Shown: in pieces, positions 56,781 to 64,000 of the stretch | Layout: the number at the start of each line of letters is the position of its first letter | How positions within the stretch are numbered: the stretch's first letter is position 1 | Assembly: GCA_010093515.1 (NCBI GenBank) | Contig: MU001694.1 | Span: 254,964-318,963 of the forward strand | Reading direction: 5' to 3' | DNA: 64,000 bases | Source: Lineolata rhizophorae | Lineage: Eukaryota; Ascomycota; Dothideomycetes; Lineolatales; Lineolataceae | Notes under the pieces: generated by a model | The model's input: only the letters and a program-made list of their open reading frames with translations | The model's database searches: none | What the model was told of the DNA's origin: nothing | Program-made: the position numbers and the translations under genes

Positions 56781-57443
56781 CTACAACCTAGAGCCGTGCA
56801 CGATCTTGTAGTCGACAGCGAGTTCACGGCCCTCGTCGCTGAGCACGAGAACGCGGATACTGCCGCGGCCGTTGTCGAAGGCCTCGGTCAGGCGGTCGAA
56901 CAGGTTGCTCTGGTCGAGGACGGGAATGCTCTGCTTGATGTCGCCCGTCTCTGTCATGCAGACGACGCGGCCGTCCTCACGCACGTCGAGCACACGGTAC
57001 TGCTTGAAGACGGGGCCCAACATGTTCTGAACAACGACCGACGGGCTCGGGTGCGAGATGAAGGACGACTCCTCGTGCAATTGCTTGGTAAAGAGGTCTA
57101 CGCCCAGATACCGGTGCTGGCCCGTCTGCGACGACGTCGTGATGCGGATCACCTGGCAAGGGCGGCCTTGGAGGATCACCAGGTCGCCGATGCGGATATG
57201 GTGGCAAGGGATGGTAATGGTGTTAGGAGGCATGGCGCGCACGTCGAATGTGGGGGCACGATCGGGGGCGCGAGGAACCGACGGGGCGCTGACCGTCTCT
57301 TTGATGACGACCTCCTCACGGTCGTCGGAGTGGTGGTGCTTGTGGTGGTGAGGGCCGTGGATAGGGTGGAGGATACGATCGGCAGCTCTGTGCAGACCGC
57401 GACGGAAGGAATGGTAGTTGCCGTCTTCGTCGTAGTATCCCAT
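56781..57443 (-). CDS. hex1: Woronin body major protein HEX1
   Basis: The core reads MGYYDEDGNYHSFRRGLHRA, a His-rich segment (HHHKHHH), then the eIF5A-like fold: TITIPCHHIRIGDLVILQGR, GQHRYLGVDLFTKQLHEESS, VVVQNMLGPVFKQYRVLDVR and VLVLSDEGRELAVDYKIVHG, ending in SRL. This is close to Neurospora HEX-1 along its length. HEX1 self-assembles into the crystalline core of Woronin bodies, which plug septal pores after wounding. The C-terminal SRL is a peroxisomal targeting signal (PTS1), consistent with Woronin bodies arising from peroxisomes. The start given is the classic MGYY one (220 residues). The frame stays open upstream and continues through an intron into a second exon (listed separately), so a longer isoform is likely. 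Not damaged; confidence in identity is very high. Confidence 0.95.
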   Translation of the reverse strand: MGYYDEDGNYHSFRRGLHRAADRILHPIHGPHHHKHHHSDDREEVVIKETVSAPSVPRAPDRAPTFDVRAMPPNTITIPCHHIRIGDLVILQGRPCQVIRITTSSQTGQHRYLGVDLFTKQLHEESSFISHPSPSVVVQNMLGPVFKQYRVLDVREDGRVVCMTETGDIKQSIPVLDQSNLFDRLTEAFDNGRGSIRVLVLSDEGRELAVDYKIVHGSRL

Positions 57444-58550
57444 GTCAAACTTGCGCTTCTTCGGAGGGTCGACGGTCGTCCGAGTTTCTTCTACTCGAAC
57501 TTCGGTAGCAGCAGGTCCCCGGGAGGTCCTGGTCTCGAACTCCTGAGCACGCTGACCGTAACGAGGCTGGTACTCGGCGGCGTATTCCTGGCCACCGAAA
57601 CGACCTTCCGAAACGGTAGCTCCCGCAACGATTGGACTAGTCCGTTCACGGAACTCGCGTTCAGTGCGGTCTACTTGAGACTCGGCGTAGTGTGTGGCAG
57701 GCCCGTGGACGGTGGGGTATTCACGGTCGAACCTATCCTCACCCTCGAATTGAGCTGCAGCGTAGGCACGGTAAGGCTCAGCGTAACTGTGGTTGATAAG
57801 AGTATGATGTTAGCCGATGGAAAGATGGAATTATTGAGCAGCAATGTGATGATGGATGGTGCTGGGCGATGGAAGAATGGAATTATTATTGTATTGAAAA
57901 GTAAATGGGAAAAGGGAAGAAAAGAAAAGAGAGTTGGTTGGAGGAAAGAAGTAAAAGGGAAGGGACAAGAAAAAAAAAATTCACTGCTACCACGGCAACG
58001 AGACATTGCGAGGGCCAGAGCGCCATTGGATGATGTGGGTATGCAAAACAAGTGGCGCGTTATATCAAGATTATGCACACTAAGGCACGCCTCATGGACT
58101 AATTGGGGCCGAGTAACGGCTAGGGGGGTGTTGAAAGGACGGATCGGTAAGGAGCAGATCGGGTGCGTGGGAAAGAAAAGGGGAAGAAAAACAACAAAAA
58201 AAAACATCGAGAGCGAATGGTGAACGAAATGCTGGAGGCTGACGAATGAAATATGGATGACAGAACGCAGAGGTATAGACTCACCGATCCCTGGACTCGA
58301 CGTACGAGACGCGATCCCGGGGCTGCTCCTCGCGGTAGGAAACGCGGATGTCCTCTTCGGTGCGACCGGGGCGGCGGATGCGGTCCTGTTCGTAGACGCG
58401 TACCTCTTCTTCTTCTTCGTAGCGGCGGTGGCCTTGATCTTTGCGACTCGGAGAGAAGGCGGCGGAATAGCGAGTTTCGTGACCTTCCCGTCCGACGCGC
58501 GAAGCTTGCTCAGGTAGGTCTGCTTCAGCCTCTACCTTGACGTGGGTTGA
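57444..58550 (-). other. hex1: In-frame, spliced upstream exons of hex1 (5' UTR or N-terminal extension)
   Basis: The frame of MGYY stays open back to an acceptor at 57787 (CCACAG), giving 114 codons that end in PPKKRKFD directly before MGYY. A 498-nt intron (57787-58284, donor GTGAGT) joins in phase to another open stretch ending RVSYVESRDR, so the junction reads SRDRYAEPYRAY. This second exon is Arg/Glu-rich (RRYEEEEEVRVYEQDRIRRP) and open upstream, but no in-frame ATG is found before about 58706, so its first exon is unknown. A longer HEX1 made by alternative 5' splicing is known in some filamentous fungi; here it is inference. Upstream start not located. Confidence 0.55.
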
Positions 58551-61500
58551 TTCTGCTGTGACAGCGTCACTCCGATACGAGGACGGGAAGACACTGAAGG
58601 GGATCGGGACGCGGGCTTCAAAGTCCAGGGTGGCTGGAGTCGCGGCGTCCTTTCTTGAATGCCCTTCGAACCGTCCAGGAGCCCGAACAATCCGAAGAGA
58701 AGACAAGAAAGAACTTCTTGGCTCCTATATGGGGCTGGAGGCTCTTGCGAGCTGGTGGGCGAGAGAAGACGGAGAGACGGGCGGTGCAGCCAGCTCTGGA
58801 GACGTCTTATAAGAAAGTACGGTGAAGAAGAAGTGCAGGTTTGTTTGGGGCAGGAGGATTGGCGCGCGAGAGAGCAAGTCGCAGAAACAGGTACGTGATG
58901 AGAGGAGAGAAGTGGAGCTGGCAGAAGAACGTGAATCAGGACAATTGGCTCGGGATGCGGAGTGAGTTGTTCGGGGGGCACGGAGGCGCGAGCGAGGAGA
59001 GGCGGCGCCTTTAGGAGCTGGGCCGGGTTTGTTTTGGGCAAAGGGACTGCGCATGAGGCGGGGGGGAGGGGGTGGTGGGCGGGCGAGTTGGCTGGGGAGG
59101 CTGGGCGCCGGACGGGGGTACGCGGTGTTTTGATCGCCGTGACTAGCGCGTTCTGCGTGTCTGAGCCGGACCGGGGTGAGCTCTGTGCGGCAGGGCGGGA
59201 TACCGGTGGGCGACCACCGCCGGCCGCCGCGCCGCGCCGTCACAAAATGTGAAGCACACAATTGGATACGAGAGGTAAAAGCGGCTAGCGAGAACATGGC
59301 CGAAAAGCGGACATTAGGTCGTGCGACGCAGACACATATACGGGGCCTACGCGCGCGAGCTCCCGGAGCAGCTCGCCCGTGCGCGGAAGGGCCGGCCGGA
59401 CGAGCAGATTCCCAGGCCAGCGAGGCGGGCGGGGGGAGGAAAGAAGGACCAAGGCTAGCAGACGCCTCGTCCGCGGTTCCACAGCCCGCGCCGGCGGTCG
59501 AGAAGGTGCGAGCGAGCCGGAGCCGGCGGGAGCAGGCTGGCCGCCGGCTTGCTCCTGCCGTCTCACCAAAAGAGCTGAGCTCGATCGTGCTGCTGGCTTG
59601 GCTGCTGGCTGCTGCAGCAACGCGCGCGCGCCCTTTCCCTTTCTCGGCGAAGCCGCGCTAGCCCGCACCCCCCTCCTTCCCTGGTCATTCAGCGCCGCCC
59701 GCGCAAAGGCACGACGCGCATCACGGCGCCTCGCTCTGGCCTCTCCCAGCACCGGCCCCCGCCCGGCCGCGGGCTCCACCCGCATGTGCGTGGTGCGAAG
59801 CCATTGGCGCCGGGCTCCAATCTTTCTCCTGCGACTGGCGGAGTCGGCCCGGGGCAAAAAACAAAAGAAGGTAGGTGGCTGGGAAGGACGCGACTCCCCC
59901 CTTTGTGTGCCATCCACACACGCCTCCCCAACCACCAACCGCTTCTCCGTCCGGCTTGCCCAGACCCGTCTCATTGGTCTCGTCTCACTCCAATTGCCAG
60001 GCGCAGCGACGTGGCTAGCTTAGATAAGCCCTAATTGGGTTATCTGCGCCCAATCGTGTGTTGGGAAGAACCAAGGGAGAGAGCGAGAGAGCGAGAGAAG
60101 CTTCCCGTCTTGTTCCACGGAAGGCTTGACCCTCCCCCTACCACACACCCTTTTGGGCTTCTGTGAATTTCTCGAATCTTTCCCTGCCGCAATTGTTCTG
60201 CGAGTCCCACCAGCCAATGCTCTTCGCGTTCTTTTCTTTTGCTTTTGTCGCCGGCACACGAGAGAGCCAAAGAGACCACACAACTCGACCGCGTCACTTC
60301 TCACTGGCTTCGGAGAATTTGTTGGGAATCCCTGCAAGCCCGTCTCGTACATACATACCTACCTACATACATACTTTCGCCCAGCCACCCCAGCCTATAG
60401 CCCACACGCCCACACCAAGCTCCCAAGGCCAACCACCCCGCACCCTTTTTGTCGCTGATGCAGATGGGGACGCACGACCTAGACACGATCCGGGTATAAA
60501 TTACGCGTCTTGTCCCGTCCGCCCAGTGCTGCTGGTGAATTTCACATGGTTCCCGCATCATACGCAGCAGATTCTGCCGAGCCCGTTCTTAATTCCGTCA
60601 CGGTGGTCCGATCCTAAATTTAAGCCTCGAGTGTTCCGCACGGTGTGGGTGATGCTACCACCGATACATACCTGTTCGATCGGCTATCGGGGATTGATCG
60701 GTATCAAATCGGTATCGTTTAAAGTATCGTAATACTTCGGCCTCTGTAAAATCTCCTTCGCGCTACTTGCTTTACTCTTCTCGCTAATATGCAGAGCTTA
60801 GTACTAGCCAATTTGATTCTAGCTTGATTCCAGCTCAGTTCTAGCTTAATACTTCTAAAACTTCCTATATTATATTTTAGACTTTCGGGAATGGGTGGGG
60901 GGAGGGAGCTGTTATTAAGCAGGAAAAAGGAGGACATTTCCCTAATGGGTAAAGTATCGATGCTCTTACTTTCGATTGATACCAATCAATTCAATACTTC
61001 ATGATACCGATTGCTTACATCACAATATTGGTATCATTACACATCCTGGTTACCCACTGAGCCGCTTCACTTTTGTGCCGCTGTTCTGTACTCATGTGTA
61101 TTGCCCCCGTGCCATACTAGTCTAATGTCACTGTCTAGGTACCCAAAATACATTTGTAGTAGGTGGGTGGGTGCCTGGGTACTCTGTGGATATTTATAGT
61201 GTGTCACAAACGGACCACACAAGCTCGTTCGTCAACATGACTCTTGATATCATGCTGCAGCAGTCATGCCACCATCGCATTGAACCCTTCAACCCTACAA
61301 GAATACGTGGAATCAATTTGACACACGAATCCGCTCTATATAGGGAGGCATTTCCATTCGAAGCATCAAGAAAACGCCAAGCCCCATGCAATTTCTACTT
61401 TTGACCTCGAGTAGGCATATGAATACATAAGAACAAACTCAAAGAAATAAAAGGAAAGGCCGCAACCATCGAGAGGATACAAGCATAGGAGACGAAACTA

Positions 61501-61578
61501 AGCCGGCCGCCGCCCAATCACCATTATGTCCCCTTCCCCACGCACCCATCCAGCAAGCATTCACCACACCTCCTACCC
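58551..61578. other. hex1 promoter side, GC-rich intergenic region and AT-rich island
   Basis: 58551-59300 should hold the hex1 first exon and promoter. 59300-60000 is very GC-rich with shadow frames only. A TACA/TACC microsatellite lies at about 60347-60374. An AT-rich island at about 60697-61011 is listed separately. The remainder up to 61578 is the 3' flank of the Doa10 gene. No gene is supported. Confidence 0.45.
60697..61011. mobile_element. Possible small non-autonomous DNA transposon remnant (MITE-like)
   Basis: ATCGGTATCA at 60697-60706 and its exact complement at 61002-61011 enclose 315 bp of AT-rich DNA unlike its GC-rich surroundings. Further GGTATC-type words and a shared AAAGTATCG occur inside both ends. 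There is no coding capacity and no clear target-site duplication, so it may be a decayed element or chance. Confidence 0.3.
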
Positions 61579-64000
61579 TCAACCCCCCGAACCTACCACC
61601 ATCCTCAGCCTTCTCCTCTCTCCGAAATTGTGCAGCCGCTCCCCGATCAAATACACCTCATCCTTAACCCTACTCTGCCACCTCCGCACCGCTTTGACCG
61701 CGCCCCACGCGACCCAAGCGCTCAGCGCCGCCGCCAACAGCGCCGGATACGCCATCCGGTACGCTAGCACGCGCATTCCGTGCCCGTCACCGGTGACCGC
61801 GGCAGCACCGCCACTACCGCCCGGTGGCGCCGACACGACCCCGACGACGCGCTGCGCCGCGGCACCAAGCAGCAGCGGGGCGCCAAGCGCGACGCCGAAG
61901 ACGACGGCGCACGGCAGGAAGAAGACGCGAGTGGCGACGCAGGCGTCGGGGTCGGTGTAGCCGTTTGCCACGACGGCGCGGGCGGCGCGGGCGGGCCGTG
62001 AGCGGGCATCGGCGAGGAAGACGCGGTGGGCGATGCGGACGTAAAGCAGGCCGAGGGTCCAGTCCTGAAGGGCGTGGATGGTGTAGCCGAAGCCCTGGCC
62101 GGTCGCTGCCGTCGTCAAAGGCGCGTGCATGTACATGTGCAGTGGGATCAGCACGTAGCACTCGAGCAGGAGCGTGAAGAGGACGGGCAGCACGACGACG
62201 GCGAACGTATAGACGTAGACGACCTTGGCGGTACGGAAGGCCGCGGTAGCGAGCTGGCGCACCGTGCGGGAGAGCATGGTGGTGAGCGGGGCGGAGAAGA
62301 AGGCTGGTGCGCGGCGGTAGAGGTGCTGGCATTGGAATCCAAGGTAGAGGAGGCCACCTAGGGTATAAATGCCGACGCAGAAGGCGTACACGTCATTGAC
62401 TTCGGTGTCGAAATGCATGTAGACGCGCCGGCCGAAGAGAAGGGGCACAATTGTGACGCCCAAGCCGGTGGCAGCGGCGAAAGCCCAGATTGTTAGGATG
62501 AAGAGCCCGATCCGAACCCGGAACCATGGTGGGATGTACACCATCTTGACCATGTCTGGCGACGCGTGCACACCTTCATCTGGCTTGCCATCAATCCTGA
62601 TATTAGACTCATTCACCTCGACAAACACTGGCGCCCCTTTGGGTATCCGGACTTGATCTGAAGCAGGCGCCCGCACGTGACGTCCATCGCGGATGAAATA
62701 GACTTCGGAATCATCCTCTTCCGCCGCCTCCTTGTCGTCCGGCCCAAAAACTGGCGTCGGTGTGCTACTGAAATCCTTTGCAGCCAACCATGCAGACCAA
62801 GTCTTGCGGACAAAATGTCCTCTCTCATCAAAACTTTTCAGGCCGAACAGAAAGTCAGTCAAGCGGAGGGCTCTAGCACACTTCCGGAACCACCACCGGT
62901 ACATTGAATGCAGTCCCTCGGATGGCTTGACAACCTTAACGATCAGAGGCGTAAGGAAGTTGTAGAAGAGTAGGTCCAACGGAAACTCCGGAGCGGGGGT
63001 GTGGGATGTAAAGTTGATAGGGAGGACATTGTCGAACCCGTAGTACAAGCCCCAGACCACTCCGCCTAGGCAGACGATGACGAGGGCGCCGTAAACCAAC
63101 GCGCTAAATGCAATCTTCCTCAACTGAGTAGCCACGTTGCGCTCAAGCACGTCCCGGACCGGATGGAATGTCGGATCATCCGGGTCTCTGATAAAGTATA
63201 GTACCCCAGAGCGCATGATCTTGCGGCACATGGATACGAAGAGAGCAAAGTGGAACATGTAACACGTCCCGGCGAACCAATGAAGGAAGCTGAATATCCA
63301 CGGGTGCTCCATCATATACGCCATACGGGTCTGCACCGTCGCTGTCGAGAAGATCGGCAAAAGAGCGACGTCGAGCAGCAACCCGCAATAGAGAGGGAAT
63401 ACGATCATCTCGATGCTGATGATCAAGATGACCTTGAACACGCCACCTGCTTGGTGCAATATGTCCTTGATGACGCTCTCCACTTTCCTTAAGGGCTGCG
63501 ACGTGAACATCGGCTCTCTCCTGGTCAGGTATAGAGCCCCCATAATAGCGAAGCAACTATAACCCGAGAGGACTGCTATCATACGGTCCGTGGCGCTCCA
63601 ATAGGCCAACGAGGGATCGAGGGCTTTCTTGGATCCCGGGAGCTTGAACGTCCACTTCAGAGCGTCTCCGTAGAATATCTCGAAGAACCAGCCTTTAACA
63701 CAATGGGCGGTCAAACCGACAGCGCCCATGATTGCTCGGGGTATTCCAGGAACAAGCTCACCGAACGCATATTGAACGTCAAATATGGACCCTAGCTGAG
63801 ACAGACTCTCCACGTAGATGCTAGGAGAGAAGAAGGTCGAAATGCCGTGTTGGATTGACCGAAGTGATGCATGGGAACTCATCGAGAAGTAGAGATGGTC
63901 GGAATCCCAAGACGTGGATGCAGCACTGAAAGTCCGAGTGATCCCGACGAATGCACTGTCGACTAAACCCCTCACATTGTCTCCGGCGGAGCGGAGCGGA
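61579..64000 (-). CDS. doa10: ERAD E3 ubiquitin ligase Doa10 / Ssm4 (TEB4, MARCH6), C-terminal part
   Basis: The minus-strand frame is open from the window edge (PLRSAGDNVRGLVDS at 64000) to the stop at 61579, giving about 806 residues of the C-terminal half. The N-terminal RING-CH domain lies outside the window. The conserved core of the Doa10 membrane region is present: HPWIFSFLHWFAGTCYMFHF, CRKIMRSGVLYFIRDPDDPT and FHPVRDVLERNVATQLRKIA. I count around ten hydrophobic segments, including IILLIVFPLYCGLLL-like and ALVYGALVIVCLGGVVWGLY stretches. The C-terminal part (about 61579-62300) is Ala/Arg-rich and less conserved. Doa10 resides in the ER and inner nuclear membrane and ubiquitinates misfolded and short-lived proteins for proteasomal degradation. 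No intron or damage is seen in this part. Confidence 0.88.
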   Translation of the reverse strand, partial: PLRSAGDNVRGLVDSAFVGITRTFSAASTSWDSDHLYFSMSSHASLRSIQHGISTFFSPSIYVESLSQLGSIFDVQYAFGELVPGIPRAIMGAVGLTAHCVKGWFFEIFYGDALKWTFKLPGSKKALDPSLAYWSATDRMIAVLSGYSCFAIMGALYLTRREPMFTSQPLRKVESVIKDILHQAGGVFKVILIISIEMIVFPLYCGLLLDVALLPIFSTATVQTRMAYMMEHPWIFSFLHWFAGTCYMFHFALFVSMCRKIMRSGVLYFIRDPDDPTFHPVRDVLERNVATQLRKIAFSALVYGALVIVCLGGVVWGLYYGFDNVLPINFTSHTPAPEFPLDLLFYNFLTPLIVKVVKPSEGLHSMYRWWFRKCARALRLTDFLFGLKSFDERGHFVRKTWSAWLAAKDFSSTPTPVFGPDDKEAAEEDDSEVYFIRDGRHVRAPASDQVRIPKGAPVFVEVNESNIRIDGKPDEGVHASPDMVKMVYIPPWFRVRIGLFILTIWAFAAATGLGVTIVPLLFGRRVYMHFDTEVNDVYAFCVGIYTLGGLLYLGFQCQHLYRRAPAFFSAPLTTMLSRTVRQLATAAFRTAKVVYVYTFAVVVLPVLFTLLLECYVLIPLHMYMHAPLTTAATGQGFGYTIHALQDWTLGLLYVRIAHRVFLADARSRPARAARAVVANGYTDPDACVATRVFFLPCAVVFGVALGAPLLLGAAAQRVVGVVSAPPGGSGGAAAVTGDGHGMRVLAYRMAYPALLAAALSAWVAWGAVKAVRRWQSRVKDEVYLIGERLHNFGERRRLRMVVGSGG

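Noticed and set aside
56658-58223. 521-codon plus-strand open frame
   Set aside because: It is antisense to hex1 and its upstream exons, where strong codon bias opens the opposite strand. It has no recognisable domain.
1-64000. Retroelements, viral fossils, transposases, CRISPR arrays, toxin genes
   Set aside because: No reverse transcriptase, integrase, capsid, transposase or toxin-like motif and no regularly spaced repeat array was recognised in any frame.

Overview
This window is nuclear DNA of a filamentous ascomycete (Pezizomycotina, probably Sordariomycetes). The reasons are short introns with GTRNGT donors and CTRAY branch sites, GC-rich third codon positions, a Woronin-body HEX1 gene (unique to Pezizomycotina), a Zn2Cys6 regulator, and an SF1 helicase of the Hrr1/SAD-3 type. 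The class assignment is an inference. I saw no tRNA, rRNA, CRISPR array, retroelement or viral fossil.

Layout. At 1-792 lies the 5' end of a Q/P/G-rich gene leaving the window on the minus strand. From 793 to 6288 there is little: a 21-bp palindrome and a decayed protein kinase (about 3787-4624). A five-exon short-chain dehydrogenase (6289-7493, +) meets a four-exon Zn2Cys6 regulator (7574-11084, -) tail to tail. Next come a large RNA-silencing-type helicase (12662-17009, -) and, divergently, the SAGA subunit Spt8 (19821-22283, +). An unassigned Cys/His protein (24654-26104, +) faces mitoribosomal protein mS45/Bot1 (26494-27773, -). The Whi3-like RNA-binding protein (29906-31705, -) is followed by about 7.5 kb with no supported gene. 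A second dehydrogenase (39279-40339, +) has lost its catalytic Tyr and Lys, and a small membrane protein follows (41117-42039, +). A second gene-poor stretch of about 7.4 kb leads to an RD/RE-repeat protein with a DUF8035-like C-terminus (49409-52692, +), mitoribosomal mL60 (53977-54540, -), TRAPP subunit Trs20 (55113-55922, +), HEX1 (56781-57443, -, with spliced upstream exons) and the C-terminal part of the Doa10 ubiquitin ligase (61579-64000, -).

Most identified genes are ordinary core functions: transcription (Spt8), mitochondrial translation (mS45, mL60), vesicle tethering (Trs20), ER quality control (Doa10), septal-pore plugging (HEX1) and mRNA control (Whi3). They are independent genes, not a cluster. 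The accessory-looking part is the left 12 kb (kinase relic, dehydrogenase, regulator). The points most worth a second look are the FxxxQ dehydrogenase at 39-40 kb, the membrane segment near the C-terminus of the Zn2Cys6 regulator, the in-frame spliced N-terminal extension of HEX1, and the stop-free three-n intron of mL60. Exon boundaries below were assigned by eye from splice consensus and frame. Where all phases add up this is stated.
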